Origin: Labrenzia sp. 011 | Lineage (GTDB): Bacteria > Pseudomonadota > Alphaproteobacteria > Rhizobiales > Stappiaceae | DNA length: 64,000 bases | NCBI RefSeq assembly: GCF_003075075.1 | Contig: NZ_QCYM01000011.1 | Span: forward strand, 1 to 64,000 | Reading direction: 5' to 3' | Shown here: positions 33,830 through 46,312 of the stretch, one piece after another | Numbering within the stretch: the stretch's first letter is position 1 | Layout of the letters: the number at the start of each line of letters is the position of its first letter | Notes under the pieces: model-generated | Databases searched by the model: none | What the model was told of the DNA's origin: nothing | The model's input: the letters and a program-made list of their open reading frames with translations, nothing else | Made by a program: the position numbers and the translations under genes

Positions 33830-35398
33830 ATGCAAAGGGCGTGGAAGCGGGACGATCCCGAAGCAAAAGGGCAGGACGTGGCGGCCAGGACCGGAACCGA
33901 ATTCCGTCAGCTGTCTCTCGTCGGGACGCGGAAAACCGCCGGCCGCCGGGGTGTGTACCTGTGGCTGCGAACCGCCGTGGCCTGCGGTCTGGCGCTTGCC
34001 GTGACCTCCTGTCAGCTGCTGGGCGACGGTGCCACCGTGGGGTCGGTGGTGCCAGGCACCCTGCGCCCCAATCTTGCCAACGATATCGGCGAGCGCGAAC
34101 ATCCGCGCGTGGTGGCCACCTATGGCGGCGTTTACAACGATCCGGGCGCGGAGCGGGCCGTTGCCAGCGTGGTCGGCCGTCTTGTGGCCGCCTCGGAAGA
34201 TCCCTCGCAAAGCTACAAGATCACCATCCTAAATTCCCCGGCGATCAACGCCTTTGCCCTGCCTGGTGGGTATCTCTATGTGACGCGCGGACTGCTGGCG
34301 CTTGCGAACGACACGTCGGAAGTCGCGGCGGTGCTCTCCCACGAGATGGCGCATGTGACCGCCAATCACGCGATCAAGCGCCAGAAGAGGGCGGAAGCCA
34401 GGCAGCTGGCGAACAGGATCCTCACCGACGTGGTTCAGGATTCCGAGGAAGCCCGCAAGGCGATCATTTCCTCGCAGCTGTCCTTTGCCCGATTCAGTCA
34501 GGTGCAGGAACTGGAAGCGGACGCGATCGGCGTCAAGACCCTCGCCAAGGCGGGCTTCGACCCCTATGCGGCGGCCAGGTTCCTGCGCTCGATGGCGGCT
34601 TTCGCGCGCTATCAGTCGGCGGACAAGTCCGCGTCCCCCGCTCCGGACTTCCTGTCCTCGCATCCCTCGACGCCGGAACGGCTGCAGATCGCCGTCCGCT
34701 CCGCCCGCCAGATCGGCGCGCCGGGGATCGGCGAGCGCGACAGGGACCGTTATCTCAGCCAGATCGACGGCATGCTGTTCGGCGACGATCCGCTGGAAGG
34801 ATTCGTGCGCGGCCGCTCGTTCCTGCACAAGGCGCTGGGCATCGGGTTCACGGTTCCCGCGGGCTATATTCTTGAGAACTCGCCGGAAGCGGTGCTTGCC
34901 AGCAACGGCGACGGCACGGCGATCCGCTTCGACGGGGCCGATGTCAGCGGCTATACGGACCTGGTGGACTACATGAAGTCGGGCTGGATCAACGGGCTGC
35001 TGCCGGAAAGCGTCCGCCAGACCACCATCAACGGCTTGCCCGGAGTGACCGGCGCGGCGATCACCCAGGGCTGGTCGTTCCGCATCGCGGTGCTGCGTAT
35101 CGGCCGGACCGGTTACCGGTTCATTTTCGCCAGCCGCTCGCCGAATGACACCTTCGACAATGATTTCCGCGAAACGATCGAGAGTTTCTCGCAACTGACC
35201 CCGACGGAACGGGCGCGGCTGCGGTCTCTGCGGATCAAGGTGGTCAAGACCAGGGCCGGGGACACGCCGCGCAAACTGGCGATCGGCATGAGTGGCGTCG
35301 AGCCGTCGCGGCGTCTGGAGTTCTTCTCGATCCTGAACGATCTGGCGCCGGACAAGCCGATTCCGGCGGGAACGGCGGTCAAGCTGGTGGTCGACTAG
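33830..35398 (+). CDS. M48 family zinc metalloprotease lipoprotein
   Basis: About 522 residues from ATG 33830; a GTG at 33878 with AGGGCAGGAC is an alternative start. A lipobox (ALAVTSCQ) anchors it as a periplasmic lipoprotein. The M48 protease domain has LSHEMAHVTANHAIKRQ (HExxH, residues 171-175 from 33830) and ELEADAIGVKTLAKAGFDP with the third ligand. The C-terminal 60 residues (IKVVKTRAGDTPRKLA ... LNDLAPDKPIPAGTAVKLVV) resemble a LysM-like peptidoglycan-binding motif. The family includes BepA/LoiP-type outer-membrane quality-control proteases; that role is inferred. Confidence 0.88.
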   Translation: MQRAWKRDDPEAKGQDVAARTGTEFRQLSLVGTRKTAGRRGVYLWLRTAVACGLALAVTSCQLLGDGATVGSVVPGTLRPNLANDIGEREHPRVVATYGGVYNDPGAERAVASVVGRLVAASEDPSQSYKITILNSPAINAFALPGGYLYVTRGLLALANDTSEVAAVLSHEMAHVTANHAIKRQKRAEARQLANRILTDVVQDSEEARKAIISSQLSFARFSQVQELEADAIGVKTLAKAGFDPYAAARFLRSMAAFARYQSADKSASPAPDFLSSHPSTPERLQIAVRSARQIGAPGIGERDRDRYLSQIDGMLFGDDPLEGFVRGRSFLHKALGIGFTVPAGYILENSPEAVLASNGDGTAIRFDGADVSGYTDLVDYMKSGWINGLLPESVRQTTINGLPGVTGAAITQGWSFRIAVLRIGRTGYRFIFASRSPNDTFDNDFRETIESFSQLTPTERARLRSLRIKVVKTRAGDTPRKLAIGMSGVEPSRRLEFFSILNDLAPDKPIPAGTAVKLVVD

Positions 35399-35405
35399 GA
35401 CCTGA

Positions 35406-35422
35406 GCGCGGATCCTCCGCGC
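35406..35422. terminator. hairpin between convergent M48 and rpoH genes
   Basis: GCGCGGA-TCC-TCCGCGC stem-loop, followed by a second small hairpin CCCC-TTCAC-GGGG. It lies between two converging stops (35398 and 35450) and can serve both. No T-run. Confidence 0.4.
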
Positions 35423-35449
35423 CCCTTCACGGGGTTCCGTCCAAGTGGA

Positions 35450-36316
35450 TCAGAATGCGCTGTAGACAGCCTGGTCCGGCTGGGCGGCCAGCAAGGCGGA
35501 CTTGAGCTTTTCCATTGCCCGGCTTTCGATCTGGCGGACCCGTTCCTTGGAAATGCCGAGTTTCGTGCCGAGTGCCTCCAGTGTGGCGCCTTCTTCCGAC
35601 AGGCGCCGCTCGCGGACGATCTTCAGTTCCCGTTCGCTCAGGACTTCAAGGGCCGAGGAAAGCCAGCGGTGGCGCCGTTCCGTGTCAATGTTTCCGGTGA
35701 CGATCTCGTCAGGCAGGGGCGCATCCGAGACGAGGAAGTCCTGCCGGTCGGCGCTTGAGCCGTCGCTGTCGGTGATCGGCGCGTTCAGGGAGGTGTCCGG
35801 TCCGGACAGGCGTGCATTCATCAGGGCCACATCGGACTGCTTGACGCCGATGGCATCGGCGATCTTGCGATGCAGTTCGCTGTCGGTGAGCGGGGTCTGG
35901 CTGCTGGAGAGTTTCGCCCGCAGCCTGCGCAGGTTGAAGAACAGCGCCTTCTGGGTGGAGGAGGTCCCGCCGCGCACGATCGACCAGTTGCGCAGGATGT
36001 AGTCCTGGATCGAGGCCCGGATCCACCATGTGGCATAGGTGGAGAACCGCACTTCCCGTTCCGGTTCGAACCGGGCGGCGGCTTCCAGCAGTCCGACATG
36101 GCCTTCCTGGATCAGGTCGCCCAGAGGCAGGCCGAAATTCCGGAAGCGCGAGGCAACCGCGATCACCAGGCGCATGTGGGAGAGGGACAGCTTCTCGAGC
36201 GCCTTTTCATCCCGGTCGTCCCGCCATCGGAAGGCGAGCTCCAGTTCCTCTTCGCGGGTGAGATAGGGGGCCTTCATGGCCGCCCGCACGAGCTGTCGTT
36301 TTTCGCTAAAGGACAT
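35450..36316 (-). CDS. rpoH: RNA polymerase sigma factor RpoH (sigma-32 type, RpoH2-like)
   Basis: 288 residues. Region 2 reads LPLGDLIQEGHVGLLEAAAR and RFSTYATWWIRASIQDYILR; the RpoH box is QKALFFNLRRLR; region 4.2 ends LEALGTKLGISKERVRQIESRAMEK. Divergence from the main RpoH and the acidic linker PITDSDGSSADRQD suggest the RpoH2 group, which in Rhizobiales and Rhodobacterales helps oxidative and singlet-oxygen response. Start is ATG 36316 with GGAG eight bases upstream, three codons after an in-frame GTG. Leader contains the hairpin at 36494-36519. Confidence 0.92.
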   Translation of the reverse strand: MSFSEKRQLVRAAMKAPYLTREEELELAFRWRDDRDEKALEKLSLSHMRLVIAVASRFRNFGLPLGDLIQEGHVGLLEAAARFEPEREVRFSTYATWWIRASIQDYILRNWSIVRGGTSSTQKALFFNLRRLRAKLSSSQTPLTDSELHRKIADAIGVKQSDVALMNARLSGPDTSLNAPITDSDGSSADRQDFLVSDAPLPDEIVTGNIDTERRHRWLSSALEVLSERELKIVRERRLSEEGATLEALGTKLGISKERVRQIESRAMEKLKSALLAAQPDQAVYSAF

Positions 36317-36696
36317 GACCGGCACTCCGATATGTTATCGGGGGGATTACGTGGCTTCAGTCAGCCTAGATCACTTCCGCCGGCCTTTGGGGCGGAAATT
36401 GTGCACTTCTGCGTGATATCTGCGTGGCCGCGTGGTCCGGAACGCGGCTGAAAGGAAAAGGGGCCGGCCCTCAGACCGACGGCCAACCCCCGGCGCTGTC
36501 CTTCCACACAAGGACAGCGTGGCTGCGCGCTGATCCGCAATCCGGCGCATATGGCGCGGGAAAGTGGACACCGAACCCGAACAAGCGATTGAAATCATTA
36601 TATTCAAGGTGAGGCGCGGCGCGGAAGATATTCGGTTTCCGGGTCGGCACCCGACGTGCCTCGCAATGTCCTGATAGGCATTGCTCGCAAACGAAA
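36317..36696. other. rpoH leader/promoter region without a gene
   Basis: 380 bp between rpoH and the carD terminator. No supported reading frame. Its main structure is a perfect 10-bp hairpin at 36494-36519. Confidence 0.5.
36494..36519 (-). promoter_or_regulatory. 10-bp hairpin upstream of rpoH
   Basis: CGCTGTCCTT (36494-36503) and AAGGACAGCG (36510-36519) are exactly complementary with a 6-nt loop. It is about 180 bp upstream of the rpoH ATG. It could be a binding site or a leader structure; no T-run supports termination. Confidence 0.35.
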
Positions 36697-36720
36697 GGGG
36701 CCCGGATTTCTCCGGACCCC
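36697..36720 (-). terminator. carD terminator
   Basis: GGGGTCCGGA / TCCGGGCCCC (one G-U) with GAAA loop on the minus strand, then TTTCGTTT, 30 bp after the carD stop. Confidence 0.9.
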
Positions 36721-36749
36721 TCATCATTTCTTCAAGGCGGAAACCGCGA

Positions 36750-37355
36750 TCAGGCAGCTTCTTCCTTGCTGGCGTCCTGTTCGGCCGCTTCTGCTTCTGC
36801 TTCCGCCTCGGCAGCTGCGGCTGCCTTCAGGCGGCTCGGAGATTTTGCCAGGTTCTGCTCGATCTGCTTGACCGCCTCGGTTTCAGAACACTTGTTCACG
36901 GCTGCGATTTCGCGCGCCATGCGGTCGAGGGCCGCTTCATAGAGCTGACGTTCGGAATAGGACTGTTCCGGCTGGGTGTCGGACCGGAAAAGATCGCGGA
37001 CAACTTCGGAGATCGAGTTCAGATCGCCGGAGTTGATTTTCGCTTCATATTCCTGCGCACGGCGGCTCCACATGGTCCGCTTGACGCGCGGACGGCCCCG
37101 TACGGTTTCGAGCGCCTTCTTGACCGCGGCGGGATCGCCGAGCTTGCGCATGCCGACGGACGCGATCTTGGCGACCGGGACACGCAGGGTCATCTTGTCC
37201 TGTTCGAAAACGATGACGAGCAACTCCAAAGTGTGACCCGCGACGCTCTGTTCTTCAATAGCGGTAATCTGGCCGACACCGTGGGACGGATAAACAATGT
37301 ACTCGCCGGTTTTGAAACCTTGACGCTGCGCGGTCTTTTTGGGGTTCGTTGCCAT
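36750..37355 (-). CDS. carD: CarD family transcriptional regulator
   Basis: 201 residues. The N-terminal RNA-polymerase-interacting Tudor-like domain (FKTGEYIVYPSHGVGQITAI, then LRVPVAKIASVGMRKL) is followed by a helical DNA-binding domain containing WSRRAQEYEAKINSGDLNSI and a terminal Ala/Glu-rich tail (AAAAAEAEAEAEAAEQ). CarD stabilises open complexes at rRNA and other promoters. It is the usual CdnL type with a longer acidic tail. RBS GGAGAGAATACAAAT. Own terminator downstream. Confidence 0.95.
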   Translation of the reverse strand: MATNPKKTAQRQGFKTGEYIVYPSHGVGQITAIEEQSVAGHTLELLVIVFEQDKMTLRVPVAKIASVGMRKLGDPAAVKKALETVRGRPRVKRTMWSRRAQEYEAKINSGDLNSISEVVRDLFRSDTQPEQSYSERQLYEAALDRMAREIAAVNKCSETEAVKQIEQNLAKSPSRLKAAAAAEAEAEAEAAEQDASKEEAA

Positions 37356-37810
37356 ATTTGTATTCTCTCCTGCGCAGTTGATCGGTCCGGTCAGGACCGG
37401 TGACGGACCGCGATGCGGTCCCCTGTTTTTGTGACACGCACCCTGTCGAAGCGATCCGAAGTGGAACGCCTGTGGATGTGCGGCGTGTCAGGGCTGGTCA
37501 GTCGTCAATTTCCACTCTAGAACCTTGTTCAGTCATACGACCTGCCGGGATCCTACGCTGTCCGGTAACACTGGCCCGGGACGCGTTTGAAAGACTCCGT
37601 TTAGGGGGTTGTTCTCGTGGTTGGCGACTATCCCCTGAAACATAACATACTTTTGTGGAAAATTAAAGTGTTGCGCTTTTCTGGTGCGCAAAGGGCACAG
37701 ACCATCCGTGCGAGCCGGTGAGTCAGGTGCCTGAATAAATTCGCTAAATCGCTGCGTTCCCCGGGTACCGCCCGGCCTGTGTCAGGCCGCGGCGAAACAA
37801 CATGGGCGAA
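37356..37810. other. 455-bp intergenic region between carD and fdxA
   Basis: No supported gene. It holds overlapping GGTCCGG/CCGGACC-type hairpins at 37384-37421, one of which ends in a T-run on the plus strand (37405-37431), an AT-rich stretch near 37640-37680 that may be a promoter, and a hairpin GGCCTG/CAGGCC at 37774-37788 just after the fdxA stop that is likely its 3' end. Confidence 0.5.
37405..37431 (+). terminator. plus-strand terminator-like hairpin antisense to the carD leader
   Basis: GGACCGC-GAT-GCGGTCC followed by CCTGTTTTTG on the plus strand. No plus-strand gene ends here, so it may end an antisense transcript or serve as structured carD leader on the other strand. Confidence 0.4.
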
Positions 37811-38143
37811 TCACTTGGGAGGTTCAGGCGAGAAATACTCTTCGAGCTTGTTTTTCTTGCCGTCAAACTCTTCGGCTTCCGGAAGAGCGTCTTTCTTCTC
37901 GGTAATGTTCGGCCATTTTTCGGAGTATTCGGCGTTCAGTTCGACCCATTTTTCCAGGCCTGGCTCGGTGTCCGGCAGAATGGCCTCGGCCGGGCACTCC
38001 GGCTCACAGACACCGCAGTCGATGCATTCGTCCGGATTAATGACAAGCATGTTCTCGCCTTCGTAGAAGCAATCCACGGGACAGACTTCAACACAGTCGG
38101 TGTATTTGCATTTGATGCAGTTGTCTGTGACGACGTAGGTCAT
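37811..38143 (-). CDS. fdxA: seven-iron ferredoxin FdxA
   Basis: 110 residues. It has [20 protein letters not shown] (3Fe-4S plus 4Fe-4S cysteines) and [16 protein letters not shown], then the acidic FdxA tail ([16 protein letters not shown]). A small electron carrier in the cytosol. RBS GAGGATACCG. Next upstream is the S4 gene on the same strand, 240 bp away. Confidence 0.96.
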   Translation of the reverse strand: MTYVVTDNCIKCKYTDCVEVCPVDCFYEGENMLVINPDECIDCGVCEPECPAEAILPDTEPGLEKWVELNAEYSEKWPNITEKKDALPEAEEFDGKKNKLEEYFSPEPPK

Positions 38144-38381
38144 CGGTATCCTCATTCGGTGCCGGTTCCGGCGGGACAGGGTGGGAGGCCCTGCTCCGGT
38201 CCGGCGGTTCCTGGCAGGCCTGTTCGCCTTGCACGGGCAGCTCTCACGGGAGCCGCAGCGTTAAAAATCTTGCTGCTGTTGGGTATCGTTTTTGGCATCT
38301 GCGCGCAAGCGTACAGGATGCCGCAATCCGCGACGATATGAGAAAGTTATTCTGTTTTGCAGCCGTTTGACGGATTTTGCC

Positions 38382-38779
38382 TCAATTGTCGCTGCGAAAG
38401 GCATCGATCTTGCGCCTGTCGCGCTTGGTCGGACGGCCGGCGCCAGCTTCCCGCAGGGCCGGCTGCGCGGGAGTGACCTGCCTGGGCGGCGGTGGCGGAG
38501 ACAGGTCCTCGTAGAGCTTGCGAGCTTCCTCGAAGGGGCCGCGGCGGGTGCCGAGGGCGGCCACCTTCAGCACCAGGACCCGTCTGTCCTGGGCAATGGT
38601 GAGGACGTCGCCGACGCGGACGGTCTTGCTGGGGGTTGTGATCTTGTCGCCGTTGGCCCTGACATGCCTGGAGGAGATCAGTTTCTGGGCAAGGGAGCGG
38701 GACTTGGTGACCCTGGCGTACCAGAGCCACTTGTCTATGCGCAGGCTGCCACCGGCAGCATCTGGAACGGGCGCAGGAA

Positions 38780-38780
<1 letters not shown>
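38382..38780 (-). CDS. S4-domain RNA-binding protein (Hsp15-like), with no ordinary start codon
   Basis: The S4 core reads LRIDKWLWYARVTKSRSLAQ, SSRHVRANGDKITTPSKTVR, VGDVLTIAQDRRVLVLKV, with a basic tail GAGRPTKRDRRKIDAFRSDN. This resembles Hsp15-type proteins that recycle 50S subunits carrying nascent chains. No ATG, GTG or TTG exists in frame before this core: the first is GTG at 38573, which would delete the S4 domain. An AUU at 38780 (or AUA at 38783) with AAGGACAAGAA upstream gives a natural-looking N-terminus (PAPVPDAAGGS). The putative start overlaps the helicase stop TAA. I use the AUU; a sequencing error is the other explanation. Confidence 0.75.
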
Positions 38781-42016
<3,236 letters not shown>

Positions 42017-42810
42017 GGAAATAGTTGTGACCGGTTTTCTTGGGGCGCGTCGCCTATATCTGGTGCGGGGTGTCTACCACAGGCGGGCGGGACGTGTCCC
42101 CATTCTTTTCCGGCGCAGGTGGGGATTCTTCGGGGTGGAAATTAGTTGTGGAGAACGACTCTGGAACAAACCGGAACCGAATCGGCTACTTCGGGGGATT
42201 CAGGATTTGTTCCCTACGAGATGTGGTTCGAAGCCGGTCAGGGGCCACGAAATCGTGAATCCGGTCAAGGGTTTGAGTCATGAACGTGATTTGCCGGCTT
42301 CGTCCGCGCAAATGCTGTCAAGAATTAATTTCCGGATAATTGCGAGATCGGCACGAGACGCGGTGGCGTTAACATCCGGACACAGGGAGAACGAAAGGCG
42401 CCCGAATCGCTGTTGCGAGGGTGTTTTCGCTCTGTTCTCACAACATCTGGTAGGATGACCCCGGCGTCCCCCGTAGAGCGGCCTGCCTGCGGGCCTTGTG
42501 CGGCGATGGACGGACGGAAGCGTAAAGCGGAATGTCCCGAAATGACCCGGGCGGCGCATGCGGTGTTTTTCCGCTCAGGTCGGGACCGAGCCGGCATTTT
42601 TGTTGCGCCGCAAATTTTTTGAAAAATGAGCTGCTGCCGGAACTTGGAAGAAATAACCTTTCATTTTCCAATAGTTACCGGAGCAGGTGCAAAAAAAATT
42701 CCTGAGCTGGGAAAGGGACACGGTTTCTTCCTCTTTTCAATCGCACCCGACCAAAGTAGAAATCTTGCTGAAACAGGCTTCATTCTTGCTTGATATTAGG
42801 GAGAGAGCGT
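42017..42810. other. 794-bp intergenic region upstream of pyruvate carboxylase
   Basis: No reading frame has good codon use or RBS. The region is AT-richer than its surroundings from 42290 to 42810 and contains a long purine-rich run near 42690. It separates divergent genes and probably carries the promoters of pyc and the helicase, perhaps also a small RNA, which I cannot define. Confidence 0.45.
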
Positions 42811-45800
42811 TTGGCGATAACGAAGATTCTCGTTGCAAACAGGTCCGAAATCGCGATCCGGGTTTTCAGGGCGGCCAATGAGCTTGGCCTGAAGACGGTG
42901 GCGATCTATGCCGAACAGGACAAGCTGGCGCTGCACCGGTTCAAGTCGGACGAGGCGTATCAGGTCGGCAAGGGTCTCGGCCCGATCGAAGCCTATCTGG
43001 CCATCGACGAGATTATCCGTGTCGCCAAGCTGTCCGGCGCCGATGCGATCCATCCGGGCTACGGCCTGCTGTCGGAAAGTCCGGAGTTCGTGGATGCCTG
43101 CGAAGAGGCGGGCATCATCTTCATCGGGCCGAAGTCCGAAACCATGCGCCGTCTCGGCAACAAGATCGCCGCCCGCAATCTGGCGCTCGAGGCCGGCGTG
43201 CCGGTGATGCCGGCCACCGAACCGCTGCCCGACGACATGGGCGAGATCAAGCGGCAGGCCGCCGAAGTCGGTTATCCGGTGATGCTGAAGGCGTCCTGGG
43301 GCGGCGGCGGACGCGGCATGCGGGTGATCCCGGATGAAGCGACTCTGGAAAAGGAAGTTCTGGCGGCCAAGCGCGAAGCCATGGCGGCCTTCGGCAAGGA
43401 CGAGATCTATCTGGAAAAACTGGTGCAGCGCGCGCGCCACGTGGAAGTGCAGATCCTCGGGGACGGCCAGGGGGGGCTCGTTCACCTGTTCGAACGGGAC
43501 TGTTCCATCCAGCGTCGCCACCAGAAGGTGGTGGAGCGCGCGCCGGCGCCCTATCTCCCCGACGACAAACGGGCCGAACTGTGCGCATACGGCCTGAAGA
43601 TCGGCAAGGCGGTGAACTACCGCGGCGCGGGCACGGTCGAATTCCTCATGGATGCCGATACGGGCGCCGTCTATTTCATCGAGGTCAATCCGCGCGTCCA
43701 GGTGGAGCATACGGTGACCGAGGAAGTCACCGGCATCGATATCGTCCAGGCGCAGATCAAGATCGCCGAGGGGGCGCGGATCGGCACGCCGGAAAGCGGC
43801 GTCCCCGATCAGGAGGACATCCATCTCAACGGCCACGCCCTGCAGTGCCGCATCACGACCGAGGATCCGGACCAGAATTTCATTCCCGACTACGGCCGCA
43901 TCACCGCCTATCGCGGCGCCACCGGCTTCGGTATCCGTCTGGACGGGGGCACGGCCTATTCCGGCGCGGTGATCACACGTTTCTACGATCCGCTGCTGGA
44001 AAAGGTCACTGCCTGGGCGCCGACCGCGGAAGACGCGCGCAAGCGCATGGACCGTGCCCTGCGCGAATTCCGCATCCGCGGCGTGGCGACCAATCTGGTG
44101 TTTCTGGAAAACATCATCGGCCACCCGGATTTCAAGGCCAACGACTATACGACCCGGTTCATCGACGATACGCCGGCCCTGTTCCAGCAGACCCGGCGCC
44201 AGGACCGGGCCACCAAGCTGCTGACCTATATCGCGGATGTGTCGGTCAACGGCCATCCGGAAACCAAGAACCGGGCGCGGCCGCCGAAGGACGTCGCCGC
44301 TCCGGTGGTTCCCGATTTCGGCGATGCGCAACCCGCCGGCACCCGGCAGCTGCTTGACGAGCTGGGACCGAAGGGGTTTGCCGACTGGATGGCCGGACAG
44401 AGCCGGACCCTGGTCACCGATACCACCATGCGCGACGCGCATCAGTCGCTGCTCGCCACGCGAATGCGCAGCCATGATATCGTCAATGTGGCGGAAGCCT
44501 ATTCCGCCGGTCTGCCGACATTGTTCTCGCTGGAATGCTGGGGCGGGGCGACCTTCGACGTGGCCATGCGCTTCCTGACGGAAAGCCCGTGGGAGCGCCT
44601 GCACAAGATCCGCGAGAAGGCGCCGAACATCCTGCTTCAGATGCTGCTGCGCGGCTCGAACGGCGTCGGATACACCAATTACCCGGACAATGTGGTCCGT
44701 TTCTTCGTCTCCCAGGCGGCGGAAAACGGCGTCGATCTCTTCCGTGTCTTCGACTGTCTGAACTGGGTCGAGAACATGCGTGTGTCCATGGATGCGGTGC
44801 AGGAAGCCGGAAAGCTGTGCGAGGGTGTGCTGTGCTACACCGGCGACATGCTGGACAGCGCCCGGCCGAAATACGACCTGAAATACTATGTCGGGCTGGC
44901 AAAGGAGCTGGAAGCGGCCGGTGCGCATATTCTCGGCATCAAGGACATGGCCGGCCTGATGAAGCCGGAAGCCGCGAAAATCCTGATCAGGACGCTGAAG
45001 GAAGAGGTTCCCCTGCCGATCCACTTCCATACGCACGATACCTCCGGCATCGCGGCGGCGACCGTGCTGGCGGCTGTCGAGGCGGGAGCGGATGCGATCG
45101 ACGCGGCAATGGATGCGCTGTCCGGCCTCACCTCCCAGCCGTGTCTGGGCTCCATCGTGGAAGCCCTGCGCGGCAGCGAACGGGATACGGGCCTCGACGC
45201 GAAGGTGATCCGCCAGATCTCCTTCTACTGGGAGGCGGTGCGCACCCAGTACCGGGCCTTCGAAAGCGATCTTCGCTTCGGTGCCTCCGAAGTCTATCTG
45301 CACGAGATGCCCGGCGGGCAGTTTACCAACCTCAAGGAACAGGCCCGGTCCCTCGGCCTGGAAACACGCTGGCACGAGGTGGCGCAGGCCTATGCGGACG
45401 TCAACATGATGTTCGGGGACATCGTCAAGGTGACGCCGTCGTCCAAGGTGGTCGGTGACATGGCGCTGATGATGGTCAGCCAGGGTCTCACGGTGGACGA
45501 GGTTCTGGATCCGGCCAAGGACGTGGCCTTCCCGGACAGCGTGGTGAACATGCTGCATGGGGATCTCGGCCAGTCTCCCGGCGGATGGCCGGAAGCCCTG
45601 CAGAAGAAGGTTCTGAAGGGAGAGGCGCCGATCACGGTCCGTCCCGGTTCTCTGCTGAAGCAGGCCGACCTGGACGCGGAGCGGCAGGCGGTGGCGGAGA
45701 AGACAGGGCGCGAGATCGACGATACCGAACTGGCCTCCTATCTGATGTATCCGAAGGTGTTCACGGATTTCGACAAGGCGCAGCAGCAGTACGGTCCGAC

Positions 45801-46254
45801 GTCCGTCCTGCCGACGCCGGTCTATTTCTACGGCCTGGAGCAGGGTCAGGAGATCTTCGTCGACCTGGAGCCGGGCAAGACGCTGGTCCTGCGCTGTCAG
45901 GCCATCGGGGAGACGGACGAGAAGGGCGAAAAGAAGGTCTTCTTCGAACTCAACGGCCAGCCGCGCAGCGTCAAGGTTCCCGACCGGGCACATGGGGCTT
46001 CCGGTGTGGCGGCCATGCGCAAGGCGGAAGACGGCAATGCCGCCCATGTGGGTGCACCGATGCCGGGCGTGATCTCCACCGTTGCGATTGCCGCCGGGCA
46101 GGACGTGAAGGCCGGGGACGTGCTGGTCTCCATCGAGGCGATGAAGATGGAAACCGCGCTGCATGCGGAACGCGACGGCAAGGTCAAGGAAGTCCTGGTC
46201 TCGCCGGGGTCCCAGATCGACGCCAAGGACCTGCTGGTGGTGTTCGAAAGCTGA
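42811..46254 (+). CDS. pyc: pyruvate carboxylase
   Basis: 1147 residues, the usual single-chain length. It makes oxaloacetate from pyruvate, bicarbonate and ATP with biotin. In order are the biotin carboxylase domain (ILVANRSEIAIRVFRAANEL, KASWGGGGRGMRVI, FIEVNPRVQVEHTVTEEVTG), the carboxyltransferase domain (TLVTDTTMRDAHQSLLATRM, HFHTHDTSG), and the biotinyl domain with AMKMET near the C-terminus. The start is TTG at 42811, with TAGGGAGAGAGCGT upstream; the ATT seven codons earlier is not used. A 14-bp hairpin follows. Confidence 0.97.
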   Translation: MAITKILVANRSEIAIRVFRAANELGLKTVAIYAEQDKLALHRFKSDEAYQVGKGLGPIEAYLAIDEIIRVAKLSGADAIHPGYGLLSESPEFVDACEEAGIIFIGPKSETMRRLGNKIAARNLALEAGVPVMPATEPLPDDMGEIKRQAAEVGYPVMLKASWGGGGRGMRVIPDEATLEKEVLAAKREAMAAFGKDEIYLEKLVQRARHVEVQILGDGQGGLVHLFERDCSIQRRHQKVVERAPAPYLPDDKRAELCAYGLKIGKAVNYRGAGTVEFLMDADTGAVYFIEVNPRVQVEHTVTEEVTGIDIVQAQIKIAEGARIGTPESGVPDQEDIHLNGHALQCRITTEDPDQNFIPDYGRITAYRGATGFGIRLDGGTAYSGAVITRFYDPLLEKVTAWAPTAEDARKRMDRALREFRIRGVATNLVFLENIIGHPDFKANDYTTRFIDDTPALFQQTRRQDRATKLLTYIADVSVNGHPETKNRARPPKDVAAPVVPDFGDAQPAGTRQLLDELGPKGFADWMAGQSRTLVTDTTMRDAHQSLLATRMRSHDIVNVAEAYSAGLPTLFSLECWGGATFDVAMRFLTESPWERLHKIREKAPNILLQMLLRGSNGVGYTNYPDNVVRFFVSQAAENGVDLFRVFDCLNWVENMRVSMDAVQEAGKLCEGVLCYTGDMLDSARPKYDLKYYVGLAKELEAAGAHILGIKDMAGLMKPEAAKILIRTLKEEVPLPIHFHTHDTSGIAAATVLAAVEAGADAIDAAMDALSGLTSQPCLGSIVEALRGSERDTGLDAKVIRQISFYWEAVRTQYRAFESDLRFGASEVYLHEMPGGQFTNLKEQARSLGLETRWHEVAQAYADVNMMFGDIVKVTPSSKVVGDMALMMVSQGLTVDEVLDPAKDVAFPDSVVNMLHGDLGQSPGGWPEALQKKVLKGEAPITVRPGSLLKQADLDAERQAVAEKTGREIDDTELASYLMYPKVFTDFDKAQQQYGPTSVLPTPVYFYGLEQGQEIFVDLEPGKTLVLRCQAIGETDEKGEKKVFFELNGQPRSVKVPDRAHGASGVAAMRKAEDGNAAHVGAPMPGVISTVAIAAGQDVKAGDVLVSIEAMKMETALHAERDGKVKEVLVSPGSQIDAKDLLVVFES

Positions 46255-46266
46255 GCGGGGTCATTT

Positions 46267-46298
46267 CGATCGTGCGGGCCCCGTGGCCCGCACGATCG
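46267..46298. terminator. long hairpin between convergent pyc and amidotransferase genes
   Basis: A 14-bp perfect stem CGATCGTGCGGGCC / GGCCCGCACGATCG with loop CCGT lies between stops at 46254 and 46313. It has no T-run, but position supports a bidirectional end. Confidence 0.7.
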
Positions 46299-46312
46299 GC
46301 AACCGCACCGGC

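Noticed and set aside
42796..46164. 1122-codon frame antisense to pyruvate carboxylase
   Set aside because: Typical shadow of a GC-rich gene; Gln/His/Arg/Asp-rich composition and no domain. The plus strand encodes a full Pyc.
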